64,000 nucleotides of DNA from Methylobacterium pseudosasicola (GCF_900114535.1 NZ_FOTK01000011.1:62001-126000); one strand, 5' to 3'. Counted from the stretch's first letter, positions 18,286-27,803 are shown. The notes: a model not told the origin generated them from the sequence alone. Numbers and translations: made by a program.

Positions 18286-19415
18286 CAGGCGGCCCCCTCC
18301 GGCACCGTCCGGCTGATCCATTTGGCGAGCAGTGGCCCGGTGAGCAGCACCACGAACAGCCGCAGGGTCTGCACGGCGAGGACGAAGGACACGTCTGCCT
18401 TCGAGCCGACCGCGATGATCGCCACGGAATCGAGGCCCCCCGGACTGGTGGCGAGCACCGCGGTGAGCAGGTCGATCGGCAGCAGGAAGGTCAGGCCCCA
18501 GCCCCAGGCGGCGCACAAAGCGATCACGGAGAACGTCGCAGCCAGGATGCCCGGGAGCGCCGAGACGGTCAGCCGCAAGGTCTCGCGGGTGAAGCGCAGG
18601 CCGACATAGGCGCCGATGCAGGCATAGGCGAGTTCGAGGATCGGCGCCGGCAGGGACATGCGCACAAGGCCGCTGGCATGGAGCAGGCTGCCCAGCACCA
18701 TCGGGCCGACCTGGGCGCCCGCCGGGACCCGCAGGGCCAGGGCCGCGCCGGCCCCGACCACAGCGACCGCCAGCGTCGCCAGCAGCGAGGCCGGCCCGGT
18801 GACCTCGGCCGCGCCGGCGGCGGCCCCCGGGACCGGCGTCTCCATCAGGAACCGGGCGGCGAGCGAAGCCGAGAACACCACCGCGGCCACGCGGACATAT
18901 TGCATGAAGGCGACGAGCCGCGGATCCGCGCCGAAATCCTCGGCCATCGCCACCATGGCCGAGGCGCCCCCGGGCGAGGATCCCCAGGCCGCCGTGGTGC
19001 CGGGCAGCACCCGCAACCGGGTCAGGACCCAGCCGACGAATCCGCTCGCCGCCACGGTCACCAGCACCACGGCGACGATCAGCGGGCCGTCCTCGAACAG
19101 GGTCTGAGCGATCTGCCCGGTGACGGCATGGGCGACCAGGCAGCCGATCATCGCCTGGGAGGCGTTGAAGGCCACACGCGGCACGTGCAGCCGAGAACCA
19201 CCGACCCCGAAGGCGATGGCAGCGATCATCGGGCCGAGCAGCAGCGCCGCCGGAAACTGCGCGCGCAGGAGCCCGTACGAGACGATCGCCGACACGGCGG
19301 CGAGGGCGGCCCAGAGGCCGAGGGTGCGGAAGGAGGGCAAGGCGACCGGCGGGGGATGCACCCGCACTGATTGCCGGGCGTGAGGGCCGCTACACCGCAA
19401 TATGGGCCCTGTCAC
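18285..19415 (-). CDS. AbrB family membrane protein (duplicated AbrB domain)
   Basis: A polytopic protein of up to 376 residues with about ten hydrophobic segments. It carries two related halves, each with a GPM..A.A..G and a WGSSPGGASAMV / ATSPGGLDSVAI element, the mark of the gram-negative AbrB (former ammonia monooxygenase-like) family. The function is not established; transport is probable. The frame opens at GTG 19415, but the first 20 residues are not hydrophobic and an internal GTG near 19366 could be the true start. It is co-directional with and overlaps dgkA. Confidence 0.82.
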   Translation of the reverse strand: MTGPILRCSGPHARQSVRVHPPPVALPSFRTLGLWAALAAVSAIVSYGLLRAQFPAALLLGPMIAAIAFGVGGSRLHVPRVAFNASQAMIGCLVAHAVTGQIAQTLFEDGPLIVAVVLVTVAASGFVGWVLTRLRVLPGTTAAWGSSPGGASAMVAMAEDFGADPRLVAFMQYVRVAAVVFSASLAARFLMETPVPGAAAGAAEVTGPASLLATLAVAVVGAGAALALRVPAGAQVGPMVLGSLLHASGLVRMSLPAPILELAYACIGAYVGLRFTRETLRLTVSALPGILAATFSVIALCAAWGWGLTFLLPIDLLTAVLATSPGGLDSVAIIAVGSKADVSFVLAVQTLRLFVVLLTGPLLAKWISRTVPEGAA

Positions 19416-19553
19416 GGCAAAGATTCTTTTTGGGAATGCCGATGTCAGGGTTGGCGAGGTCCGGTGTTCGCGTGGGGTTGCGTGAGCCTATTTCTCTCAA
19501 GCTGGAGCACTTCGTCCGCTTGGCGTGTGCCACATGGCCAATCCCACCCACTT

Positions 19554-19669
19554 CCCTCATCCTGAGGTGCCGAAGCGAAGCGGAGGCCTCGAAGGAGCCC
19601 TCCAGGGATCGCGTGGCCGGCTGGAGGGCTCCTTCGAGGCCCGCTGATGCGGGCACCTCAGGATGAGGG
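19554..19669. repeat. Long nested inverted repeat, CCTCATCCTGAGG family
   Basis: Outer arms CCCTCATCCTGAGGTGCC (19554-19571) and its exact complement (19652-19669) enclose a second perfect 21-bp inverted pair (19585-19605 with 19621-19641). The nested symmetry over 116 bases predicts a long cruciform or RNA hairpin. It lies between the AbrB-type gene start and the end of the lyase gene. Confidence 0.88.
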
Positions 19670-19704
19670 GGTCAGGTGGGAGGGGCGCTTTATCGGGAAC
19701 GGCC

Positions 19705-21195
19705 CTACGGCCCCTTTCTGATATCCGCAAAAGCCGCATCCAGCCGGCCGCGTGCCGCCGCGAGCGCGGTGCGGCGCTCGGCAAGCCAAGTCCGGTCGGC
19801 GTCGAGGCGCATCCGGGCGGCGGCGAGCATGCGCCGGACCTCCGCGGGTTGCGGACCGCCGAGGCCCTTGGCGGCGTCGATCATGCCGCGGGCCGACAGG
19901 GCGGCGCGGAACCGGGCCTCGTCGAGGGGCAGCTCCGGCGTCAGGCCCGAGCCTGCGGCGGCCTCCGCGTAGATCCGCTTCACCTCAACGAAGGGGAGGT
20001 CGGCCGGGCGCAGGTCGTGGCTGCGGCCGTAGCTCACCAACTCGGAGGCGAAATGGTGCCCGAGCCGGAACGGCACGTCGGCCTCGCGCTGCAGCGTGTC
20101 GGCGAGTTCCGTGGTGGTGGAATAATCGGCCGCGACCTCGTCGGCAGCCCGGTCCCGGTCGATCACCAGCCCGTCGAGGACCCGGGTCCAGCGCCGGCAG
20201 GTCTCGGCCGCCTCGGAAACCGTCCGGCCCGGAGGCTCGGCCTGGTTGCGCTTGTAGTCCGGCATGCCGGACTCGACGTTGTGCGCCATGATGACGAAGG
20301 CCTGGGCCGCGCCGACCACGTCGCTCGCCTTCATGCGCAGGCTGTAGAGCGCCACCGGGTTGCGCTTCTGCGGCATGATGCTGCTCGGCCCCGTCAGCGC
20401 GCCCTCGCGCAGCAGGATCCACGGCCGGGTCTGGTGGTACTGCGCGTACAGATCCTGCGCGAAGCTGCCCGCGGTGGTGGCGAGGTTGGCCGAGAGCGCA
20501 GTCAGCTCCAGGCCGAGATCCATCGGCGCGAGCTGGCCGGCATCGTAGCTGTTCTCCACCGGCGCATCGAAGCCGAGGAGCCCGGCAAGGCGGACGCGAT
20601 CCACCGGAAAGCTCGAGGTGCCCAGGGCCGCGGCGCCGAGCGGCGACAGGTTCACCCGCGCCCAGCTCTCGCGCAGGCGGTCCGCATCGCGGGCCAGCGC
20701 TGCCGCATAGCCGAGGAGATAGTGGCCCAGCGTCGTCGGCTGGGCCTGTACGCCGTTGGTGTAGGCCGGGATAACTGTGTCGGCCTCCCGCTCGGCGACG
20801 CTCAGGAGCGCGGTCCGGGTTTTCTCCAGTGCCTCGGCGAGGTCGAGCAGCCGGTCGCGCTGGTCGAGCTTCAGCACGGTCGGGATGATGTCCTGCCGGC
20901 TGCGGCCGGAATGCATCCGGGTGGCGTCCGGGCCGGCGATGGCGGTGATCAGCGGCTCGATCCGCAAGTAATCGTCCGGCCGCTCGGCTCCCGGCTTGGC
21001 GGCCTCCGCGGCGACCTGGTCGAGGGCCCGGGCGATCCGCGCCCCGAGGTCCCGCGGGACGATGCCGGCCTCCACGGTCATGACCAGCGAGGCGCGGTCG
21101 ATGGCGTCGATGCGGGCGAAGGTATCGTGCGGCCCGGCGAGAGCCGCCGCGGGGGCGAGGAGGGCGACCAGGGTCGCGATCGGTCTGCGCCGCAT
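19705..21195 (-). CDS. Argininosuccinate lyase-like enzyme with signal peptide
   Basis: A 496-residue member of the fumarase/aspartase superfamily, closest in motifs to argininosuccinate lyase: ATRMHSGRSRQD (substrate loop), TTLGHYLLGYA and the superfamily signature GPSSIMPQKRNP (about residues 268-279). Unlike housekeeping ArgH it begins with MRRRPIATLVALLAPAAALAG, a convincing Sec signal peptide, so the enzyme is predicted to act in the periplasm. ATG 21195 is selected as the start of that signal; the frame is open to 21270 but the extra residues are Cys/Arg-rich. A periplasmic lyase might release fumarate from a succinylated amine or amino acid taken from outside; that is inference. Confidence 0.82.
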   Translation of the reverse strand: MRRRPIATLVALLAPAAALAGPHDTFARIDAIDRASLVMTVEAGIVPRDLGARIARALDQVAAEAAKPGAERPDDYLRIEPLITAIAGPDATRMHSGRSRQDIIPTVLKLDQRDRLLDLAEALEKTRTALLSVAEREADTVIPAYTNGVQAQPTTLGHYLLGYAAALARDADRLRESWARVNLSPLGAAALGTSSFPVDRVRLAGLLGFDAPVENSYDAGQLAPMDLGLELTALSANLATTAGSFAQDLYAQYHQTRPWILLREGALTGPSSIMPQKRNPVALYSLRMKASDVVGAAQAFVIMAHNVESGMPDYKRNQAEPPGRTVSEAAETCRRWTRVLDGLVIDRDRAADEVAADYSTTTELADTLQREADVPFRLGHHFASELVSYGRSHDLRPADLPFVEVKRIYAEAAAGSGLTPELPLDEARFRAALSARGMIDAAKGLGGPQPAEVRRMLAAARMRLDADRTWLAERRTALAAARGRLDAAFADIRKGP

Positions 21196-21338
21196 GCACG
21201 TGCTCCTATGCGCCGCCGTTTCGCGCCGGCGAGGGCATTCTGTTCGATCCGGCGTGTAACCACACATCACAATCCGGCTTGGGTGCGGGGAAGGCGACTA
21301 TTCGGACGTCTTCGGCATGCCGGCGGCTGCATGAATCA

Positions 21339-21382
21339 CCCCGTCATTCCGGGGCGTCGCAGGCGAGCCCGGAATGACGGGG
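21339..21382. repeat. Intergenic inverted repeat, CCCCGTCATTCCGGG family
   Basis: Perfect 15-bp arms (CCCCGTCATTCCGGG at 21339-21353; complement at 21368-21382) around a 14-base centre. It lies just downstream of oxyR on the minus strand. The sequence class differs from the GTCATTGCGAG repeats at 14055 and 34017. Confidence 0.85.
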
Positions 21383-21424
21383 CGGGCCGACGAATTCCGT
21401 GCCCCAGAACCCAAACCTGAAAAC

Positions 21425-22354
21425 CTATGCCGCCCCGTCCCGGCAGGCGGCGGTGCCGGCAGGGGCATGCGCGCGGAAGAACGCCGCGAGGTTCGCCAGC
21501 CCGGGCGCGCGCGGGTCGCTCGCCCGCCAGGCCAGCGCGATGGTGCGGCCCGGGCCGTCGACGTCGAAGGAGCGGGTGACGGTCAGGCCGGTCGGGTCGG
21601 GGCCGGGGGGCACCGCGAGTGCCGGCAGCAGGGTGTAGCCGGTCCCGGCCGCCACCATCGAGCGGAGGGTCTCCAGGCTGGTGGCGTGGCGGCCCACCGA
21701 GGAGCCGGCGCCGCAGGCCGCAATCGCCTGGTCGCGCAGGCAATTGCCCTCGTCGAGGAGCAGCAGGTCCGGCCCGGCGATCTCGGTGGCCGAAAGGGCG
21801 CCGCCGCGGGCCAGCGCATGCTCGGCCGGGCAGGCGAGCCAGAACGGCTCGACGAACAGCGGCGCCACGGCCAGCCCGACGGGGGGCAGCGGCAGCGAGA
21901 CCAAAGCGGCGTCGATGCGTCCGTCGCGCAAGCCCTCGACGATCTCGGCGGTGCGCGATTCGGACAGCGACAGGGTCAGCAGCGGGTATTGCTGGCGCAG
22001 CGGCCGCAGCACCAGCGGGAAGAAATAGGGTCCGAGCGTCTGGATCGCGGCCAGGACCAGCCGGCCGGTGAGCGGCGAGCCGCGACCCTCGGTGGCGAGC
22101 GCCAGCAGCCGCTGCGCCTCGGCCAGGACGATCCGCGACTGCCGGACGATTCCCTGTCCGGCTTCGGTGAGCAGCACCCGGCGGTTCGAGCGCTCGAACA
22201 GGGTCAGCCCCAGGGCGCCCTCCAGCTTGCGCACCTGCACGCTGAGCGTCGGCTGGCTGACATTGCAGCGCTCGGCGGCTCGGCCGAAATGGCCCTCGTC
22301 CGCGACCGCGACGACATATTCCAGGTCGCGCAGGGACAGGCCCGAGAGGTTCAT
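21425..22354 (-). CDS. oxyR: Hydrogen-peroxide-responsive LysR regulator OxyR
   Basis: A 309-residue LysR-type activator. N-terminal winged helix includes GHFGRAAERCNVSQPTLSVQ (21-40). The regulatory domain has the OxyR redox element DEGNCLRDQAIAAC, where Cys205 and Cys214 are nine residues apart like Cys199/Cys208 of E. coli OxyR. On peroxide these form a disulphide and the protein activates antioxidant genes. It is divergently transcribed from the catalase gene, and a candidate binding site overlaps its own start, suggesting autoregulation plus catalase control. Confidence 0.95.
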   Translation of the reverse strand: MNLSGLSLRDLEYVVAVADEGHFGRAAERCNVSQPTLSVQVRKLEGALGLTLFERSNRRVLLTEAGQGIVRQSRIVLAEAQRLLALATEGRGSPLTGRLVLAAIQTLGPYFFPLVLRPLRQQYPLLTLSLSESRTAEIVEGLRDGRIDAALVSLPLPPVGLAVAPLFVEPFWLACPAEHALARGGALSATEIAGPDLLLLDEGNCLRDQAIAACGAGSSVGRHATSLETLRSMVAAGTGYTLLPALAVPPGPDPTGLTVTRSFDVDGPGRTIALAWRASDPRAPGLANLAAFFRAHAPAGTAACRDGAA

Positions 22355-22367
22355 AGGCTGCGTCTAT
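22353..22367. promoter_or_regulatory. Candidate OxyR half-operator at the oxyR start
   Basis: ATAG, seven bases, CTAT: exactly one module of the known OxyR operator (which is two such modules seven bases apart). The second module is not recognisable at the expected place. The site overlaps the oxyR start codon (22352-22354) within the oxyR-katA divergent region, consistent with autorepression. Confidence 0.45.
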
Positions 22368-22492
22368 CACGGCGTTTGCCACGATGCATTAGCCAAGGGG
22401 GTGGCGGAGGTCCATAACCTCGCCGGAACGGTTCCAGTCTGCCGAGTCGGCCCCATATGCCGGATCACAGGCTTTACGGAGAGACGAGACGC

Positions 22493-24082
22493 ATGAGCGA
22501 TCAACGCCCGATTCTCACGACCCGACAGGGCCATCCGGTCCGCGACAACCAGAGCACCCGCACGGTCGGCGAGCGTGGCCCCGCGACGCTCGAGAACTAC
22601 CAGTTCATCGAGAAGATCACCCATTTCGACCGCGAGCGGATCCCGGAGCGCGTGGTCCATGCCCGCGGCGCCGGCGCGCACGGCTACTTCGAGGCCTATG
22701 GCAAGATCGGCAACGAGCCGGCCTCCAAGTACACCCGCGCCCGGGTGCTGAACGAGACCGGCGTGAAGACGCCGATGTTCGTGCGCTTCTCCACCGTGGC
22801 CGGCGCCAAGGAGAGCCCGGAGACCGAGCGTGACCCGCGCGGCTTCGCGGTGAAGTTCAAGACCGTCGACGGCAATTGGGACCTGGTTGGCAACAACCTG
22901 AAGGTGTTCTTCATCCGGGACGCGATCAAGTTCCCCGACATGATCCACGCGTTCAAGCCGGATCCGGTGACCAACCGCCAGGAGGCCTGGCGCTTCTTCG
23001 ACTTTGTGGCCCAGCACCCCGAGTCGATCCACATGGTGACGCACCTCAAGTCGCCCTGGGGCATCCCGGCCAATTACCGTGAGATGGAAGGTTCGGGCGT
23101 CAACACCTACAAGCTGGTCAACGACCAGGGCGAGGCCGTGCTCTGCAAGTTCCACTGGGAGCCGAAGCAGGGCGTACGCAACCTGACCTCGGCGCAGGCC
23201 GCCGAGATCCAGGGCAAGGACGTGGGCCACGCGACCCGCGACCTCTACGACAACATCCAGGCCGGCAATTTCCCCGAGTGGGAGTTCTGCGTGCAGATCA
23301 TGCCGGACGGCCCGAACGACCACCTGTCGTTCGACCCGCTGGACGACACGAAGCTGTGGCCGGTGGACCAGTTCCCGCTGCTGCCGGTGGGCCGCATGGT
23401 GCTGGACCGGGTGCCGGACAACTTCTTCGCCGAGGTCGAGCAGTCGGCCTTCGGTACCGGCGTGCTGGTCGACGGCATCGACTTCTCGGACGACAAGATG
23501 CTGCAGGGCCGGACCCTGTCCTACTCGGACACCCAGCGCTACCGCGTCGGCCCGAACTACCTCCAGCTGCCAATCAACGCGCCGCAGCCGGGCGTGAAGG
23601 TCTATTCCAACCAGCGGGACGGGCAGATGACCTTTGCGGTCGACGGCACCGGGCCGAACAAGCACATCAACTACGAGCCCTCGACCCTGGCCCAGGGCCT
23701 GCGCGAGGCGCCTAAGCCCGCCAAGGAGTACCATCAGGCGGTCGAGGGTAAGCTCGGTCGCTACCAGACCTCGCGCACCGAGGACGACTACACCCAGGCC
23801 GGCGTCCGGTACCGCTCGTTCCAGGATTGGGAGCGCGAGGACCTGATCGCCAACCTCGTCAACGACATGAAGCAGTGCCCGGAGCCGATCCAGCTGCGGA
23901 TGGTCTGGCACTTCTGGCACGCGGACGAGGATTACGGCCGCCGCGTCGCCGAGGGCGCGGGCATCGATCTGGAGAAGGCCAAGGCCCTGCCGCCGCTGCC
24001 AGGCCGCGCCGCCCCGCACAAGCGCCTGCAGGCCGAGACCTACACGGACGGCTCCCAGGCCCACCGGGTCGCCGCCGAGTAA
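22493..24082 (+). CDS. katA: Monofunctional haem catalase
   Basis: Decomposes hydrogen peroxide to water and oxygen in the cytoplasm. The 529-residue product fits the small-subunit catalase class. The distal His56 lies in [15 protein letters not shown], the catalytic Asn near 135 in [11 protein letters not shown] and the proximal haem Tyr near 344 in [15 protein letters not shown] 22493 follows GGAGAGACGAG; an in-frame ATG at 22457 is ignored for lack of a site. Transcription is divergent from oxyR, a standard arrangement for peroxide-induced expression. A strong terminator follows 40 bases after the stop. Confidence 0.96.
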   Translation: MSDQRPILTTRQGHPVRDNQSTRTVGERGPATLENYQFIEKITHFDRERIPERVVHARGAGAHGYFEAYGKIGNEPASKYTRARVLNETGVKTPMFVRFSTVAGAKESPETERDPRGFAVKFKTVDGNWDLVGNNLKVFFIRDAIKFPDMIHAFKPDPVTNRQEAWRFFDFVAQHPESIHMVTHLKSPWGIPANYREMEGSGVNTYKLVNDQGEAVLCKFHWEPKQGVRNLTSAQAAEIQGKDVGHATRDLYDNIQAGNFPEWEFCVQIMPDGPNDHLSFDPLDDTKLWPVDQFPLLPVGRMVLDRVPDNFFAEVEQSAFGTGVLVDGIDFSDDKMLQGRTLSYSDTQRYRVGPNYLQLPINAPQPGVKVYSNQRDGQMTFAVDGTGPNKHINYEPSTLAQGLREAPKPAKEYHQAVEGKLGRYQTSRTEDDYTQAGVRYRSFQDWEREDLIANLVNDMKQCPEPIQLRMVWHFWHADEDYGRRVAEGAGIDLEKAKALPPLPGRAAPHKRLQAETYTDGSQAHRVAAE

Positions 24083-24122
24083 GTTTTTCTACCCGGCAGC
24101 GCATCGCTACTGAATGAGAGAA

Positions 24123-24158
24123 GGCCCCGCGGGTTACAGCCCGCGGGGCCTTTCTTTT
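24123..24158 (+). terminator. Rho-independent terminator of katA
   Basis: Perfect 11-bp stem GGCCCCGCGGG / CCCGCGGGGCC, 6-base loop, then TTTCTTTT. Confidence 0.93.
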
Positions 24159-24186
24159 GGCTGTATTCCGGCTGCGTGCGCCCCGC

Positions 24187-24708
24187 TCAGGGGCAGTGGC
24201 GGCGGATGTGGCCTTTGCCGATATAGGTCTGCGTGGCCGGATCGTAGGTCCTGAAGCGGCGGACGCAGGCCGCCACGGCGGCGTCGAGATCGGCCGGGTC
24301 CGCCTCGACCACGGGCGGCACGTCGGCCGGCGCCACGTAGACCGGGGGCCGGTAGATCCGCGGCGCGTGGATATAGGCATCGTCGAAGAACGGATCGCCG
24401 AAATCGTCCCACAGGCTGCCCAGGCCGAAGCCGAGGCCGGCGAGTCCGTAGCCGTAATAGCCGCCATACCAGGGCCGGTAGGCGTACGGGTGCCGGACCG
24501 CGAAGCCGGGCCGGTACGGCCGCCCACCGATGATCGCCGGACCCGGCCGAACCGGTCCCAACGGCCGCCCCCAAGCGCCAACCCGGGTCCCGACGCCACC
24601 GTGGAACCCGCCCCCGAACCCGCGTGCCTGCACACCCGTCATCGTCAGAACGAGGGCGAGGATCGCGGCTGAAGCCAGAAGAACTTTCGACCTGTCGATA
24701 CGTATCAT
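24187..24708 (-). CDS. BA14K-like secreted protein
   Basis: A 173-residue exported protein. After a signal peptide (VLLASAAILALVLTMTG, cleavage near VQA) comes a Gly-rich, then Tyr/Gly/Pro-rich low-complexity region (RPWYGGYYGYGLAGLG) and a C-terminal block CVRRFRTYDPATQTYIGKG ending in RRHCP. That block is the BA14K domain known from Brucella immunoreactive lectin-like proteins and widespread in Hyphomicrobiales. ATG 24708 has GGTGAA upstream; GTG 24717 is also possible. The function in non-pathogens is unknown. Confidence 0.8.
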   Translation of the reverse strand: MIRIDRSKVLLASAAILALVLTMTGVQARGFGGGFHGGVGTRVGAWGRPLGPVRPGPAIIGGRPYRPGFAVRHPYAYRPWYGGYYGYGLAGLGFGLGSLWDDFGDPFFDDAYIHAPRIYRPPVYVAPADVPPVVEADPADLDAAVAACVRRFRTYDPATQTYIGKGHIRRHCP

Positions 24709-24879
24709 GCCGTTCACCCGAAGCAGAGGCCGAGCGCGCCTAATGGCGGCTTCGGCAGAATACTCTGCGTTATCGTGATCCGGACGCGGCCTCCGTCAAG
24801 GAGATTTTGGCTGCACTTGCAGCACCGCAGCCTCGACTGACGGGGGCGAATGACGGCCCAGTGGCAACCACCGCTCCGA

Positions 24880-26109
24880 TCAGTGGCTACGGGCCGGAAG
24901 CGGCGACGGAGGGAGCGGCGCGCTGGCCAAGTCCGGCGCGGCGGCGCTGACCTTGCGGTCCCGGCCGGCGGCCTGCCCGACCAGGATGGCGGTGACCGCG
25001 ATGGTGACGAACAGACCGCCGGCGAGGCCCCAGCCGCCCGTGGCCTCGTGGGCGAAACCGAAGGCCAGGGGGCCGAGGCAGGCGCCCGTATAGCCGATGC
25101 CCTGCGCCATGGCCGAGAGGCCGGCGGCGCTGGCGGCATCGGCGGAACGCAGCACGATCAGGGTCAGCCCGAGGCCGAAGCAGCCGCCGATGCCGAAGCC
25201 GAGGGCACAGGCCCCGGGGATGCGCAACGCGTCCGGCCCGAAGGCGAGCACGAGGAACGCCGCCGCTGTCAGCCCAGGAATCGCGACGATCCAGGCGCGC
25301 TGGTCCCGCACTCGGGCGGCCAGCATGGCGGTGATCAGGGCGCCCGGCGCCTGGATTAGGGTCATCAGCGAAGCGAAGAGGCCGGCATCCAGCGCCGAGA
25401 GGCCGCGCGCCTGGAGCAGCAGCGGCAGCCAACCGAACAGGATGTAGGCGAGCGAAGATTGCAGGCCCATGAAGCCCGTGACCCACCAGGCCAGGGGATC
25501 GCGCAGCAGCCGGCCAGCGGAGGGCGCCGCCCGTGAGGCCGTGCGCCGGGCGAACGGGATCCACAAAAACCCCGCCAGCAGGGCCGGCAGCGCCCAGACC
25601 GCGAGCGCCGAGGGCCAGCCGCCCCTGAGGGCGTGCTCCACCGGCACCGCCGCGCCCGCACCCGCCGCCGCGCCGAGGCAGAGCGTCATGGTGTAGAGGC
25701 CAGTCATCAGACCGCCGCTGCCGGAAAAGTCGCGCTTCACCAGGGCCGGCAGGAGCACGTTGTCGAGCCCGATCCCGATGGCAGCGAGGGCGGCCCCGGC
25801 GAACAGGGGCCCGAGGCCGCCGAGCCCGCGCAGGGTCAGGCCCGCGGCCAGGATGGTGGCGCCGACCAGCACGGCGAGGTCGGGCCCGATCCGGCGGATC
25901 AGCGGCGCCGCCAGGGCACAGGCGATGCCGAGACACAGGACCGGCAGGGTGGTGAGGATCGCGGCGCCGCCGGCGCTGAGGCCCGTGCTCTCCCGGATCG
26001 TCGCGAGCAGCGGCCCGATCGTGCTCAGTGCCGGACGCAGGTTGAACGCCACCAGCATCAGCGCGAGGCCGAGGAAGATCCGACCCGGGGCCGTGCGTTC
26101 CGGGCTCAT
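24880..26109 (-). CDS. CynX/NimT-family MFS transporter
   Basis: A 409-residue permease with about twelve hydrophobic helices. The family mark is the first helix LMLVAFNLRPALSTIGPLL, as in CynX (cyanate) and NimT (2-nitroimidazole) transporters, plus GIGLDNVLLPALVKRDF after the fourth. The substrate cannot be inferred; no cyanase gene is nearby. Its ATG overlaps the stop of lnt by four bases, so it appears to be translated as the last gene of the miaB-to-lnt block. A Pro/Ala-rich tail ends the protein. Confidence 0.85.
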   Translation of the reverse strand: MSPERTAPGRIFLGLALMLVAFNLRPALSTIGPLLATIRESTGLSAGGAAILTTLPVLCLGIACALAAPLIRRIGPDLAVLVGATILAAGLTLRGLGGLGPLFAGAALAAIGIGLDNVLLPALVKRDFSGSGGLMTGLYTMTLCLGAAAGAGAAVPVEHALRGGWPSALAVWALPALLAGFLWIPFARRTASRAAPSAGRLLRDPLAWWVTGFMGLQSSLAYILFGWLPLLLQARGLSALDAGLFASLMTLIQAPGALITAMLAARVRDQRAWIVAIPGLTAAAFLVLAFGPDALRIPGACALGFGIGGCFGLGLTLIVLRSADAASAAGLSAMAQGIGYTGACLGPLAFGFAHEATGGWGLAGGLFVTIAVTAILVGQAAGRDRKVSAAAPDLASAPLPPSPLPARSH

Positions 26110-27779
26110 GGCCGCCGCCGGGCGGTTAGGGCACCGCCGAGGCAGGCGGCGAGCATCAGCGCGAAAGCGGCGTCGCCGAACTGGCCGTACAGGGTGCCGC
26201 CGACGATGCGGGCCGGCAGGTCAGCATCGAGCCAGGTCTCCGTGTCGAGCTGGGTCTGCGCGACGATGCGGCCGTGCGGGTCGATCACCGCGGAGATCCC
26301 GGTATTGGCGTCGCGGATCAGGGGCAGGCCCTCCTCGACGGCGCGCAGGCGCGCCTGGGCGAGGTGCTGGCGCGGGCCGGGCGTATCGCCGAACCAAGCG
26401 TCGTTGGTGACGTTCAGGATCAGCCCGGGCGGCCGCGGCACCGAGGCGGCGGTCGCCGGCAGGATCGCGTGCGGAAAGATCGCCTCGTAGCAGATCGTGG
26501 CCGCCACGGGCGGCAGGCCCGGCACCGTCAGGATCCGCTGCGCCGCCAGGGTCCCGGCCGAGAAGCCGCCGGGGATCGCCACGAACTGGCGCAGGCCCAG
26601 GGTCCGGAGCGCCGCGTCGAGGGGCGCCGGCAGGTACTCGCCGAACGGGACGAGGTGGACCTTGTCGTAGGTGTCGGAGATCACGCCGTCCGGCCCGATC
26701 ACCATGACGGCGTTGAAGTAGCGCAGGCGCTCGCCGGGGAGGGGCTCCTCGGCCCGGGCCGCGCCGGTCATCAGCTGCTGGCCGGGTTTGAGGCCGGCCG
26801 CGACCTTGGCCAGCGCATCGGGATCGCGCTGGATCAGGAACGGGAAGGCCGATTCGGGCCAGACGATATGGGTCGGCTCAGGCGCACCGGCCTCGGTCGG
26901 GCGCTGGCTCAGCTCGATGTAGCGGTCGACGATGTCGGCCCGGTTCTCGGGCCTGAACTTGGCGTCCTGCGGCAGGTTCGGCTGAACGAGGCGCAGGCGC
27001 ACGCCGGTCACCACCGAATCGGGCGGCCCGACGCGTGCCGCGCCGTAGAGCGCCATACCAATCAGCACGATCGCGGCGGCGGCGCTCGGCCCGAACCGGC
27101 TGCGTGGATGCGAACCGGTGGCCAGGGTCGCGGGCGCGGCGCAGATCAGCACCGCCAGGATGGTCAGGCCGTAGAGGCCGATCGCGGCACCCCACTGCAT
27201 CAGCCAGAGGTTCTGGGCGAGCGCCATCCCGAGGGTGTTCCAGGGAAAGCCCGTGAACAGGTGGCCGCGCAGCCACTCGACGGCGCCGATCCCGAAGGCC
27301 AGCGCGGCGATCCGCGCCGGGCCGCGCGCCCAGAGCAGGCCGGCCGCGCCGAACCCGGCCCCGTAGAACAGGCCGAGGCCGAAGGGCAGGCCGACGACCC
27401 CGAGAGGGAGCGCCCACAGGAACTCGTCGGCCTCCACCAAGAAGGCTTGGCCGAGCCACCACAGGCCGGCGGTGAGATAGCCGAAGCCCCAGGCCCAGCC
27501 GAGCAGGAAGCAGGGCCAGAGTCGTCGCAGGGCGGTCCGGTCCGCGGCGGCCCCGTCCATGAGCCAGATTGCCACCGACAGGGACACGGCCAGCGCCGGC
27601 AGGACTCCGAAGGGCGGCATCGCCAAGGCACCGAGCGCCCCGACGAGCCAGGCGAGGCCGAGCCGCCGCCAGCCGGTCAGCCGGGCGATGGCACGCACGA
27701 AGCCCGGGGCGGGGCGGCCCATGGGACCGCTGCTCGGGGCGGCAACGTCCCGGGCATGACCCACGGTCAGGACCGCCAC
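26106..27779 (-). CDS. lnt: Apolipoprotein N-acyltransferase (Lnt)
   Basis: Adds the third acyl chain to the N-terminal Cys of lipoproteins at the periplasmic face of the inner membrane. The 557-residue protein has an N-terminal block of about six transmembrane helices and a nitrilase-fold domain whose triad is visible: Glu in VWPESAFPF, Lys in YDKVHLVPFGEYLP and Cys in ATICYEAIFP. GTG 27779 is the likely start, 24 bases after corC. Gene order corC-lnt is conserved in many proteobacteria. Confidence 0.96.
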   Translation of the reverse strand: MAVLTVGHARDVAAPSSGPMGRPAPGFVRAIARLTGWRRLGLAWLVGALGALAMPPFGVLPALAVSLSVAIWLMDGAAADRTALRRLWPCFLLGWAWGFGYLTAGLWWLGQAFLVEADEFLWALPLGVVGLPFGLGLFYGAGFGAAGLLWARGPARIAALAFGIGAVEWLRGHLFTGFPWNTLGMALAQNLWLMQWGAAIGLYGLTILAVLICAAPATLATGSHPRSRFGPSAAAAIVLIGMALYGAARVGPPDSVVTGVRLRLVQPNLPQDAKFRPENRADIVDRYIELSQRPTEAGAPEPTHIVWPESAFPFLIQRDPDALAKVAAGLKPGQQLMTGAARAEEPLPGERLRYFNAVMVIGPDGVISDTYDKVHLVPFGEYLPAPLDAALRTLGLRQFVAIPGGFSAGTLAAQRILTVPGLPPVAATICYEAIFPHAILPATAASVPRPPGLILNVTNDAWFGDTPGPRQHLAQARLRAVEEGLPLIRDANTGISAVIDPHGRIVAQTQLDTETWLDADLPARIVGGTLYGQFGDAAFALMLAACLGGALTARRRP

Positions 27780-27803
27780 GCAGCACCCGTCACGCGAAGA
27801 CCA

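Noticed and set aside
19663..21420. Plus-strand frame opposite the lyase gene
   Set aside because: Begins and ends in palindromic repeats and has no family similarity; the minus strand carries a full lyase signature.
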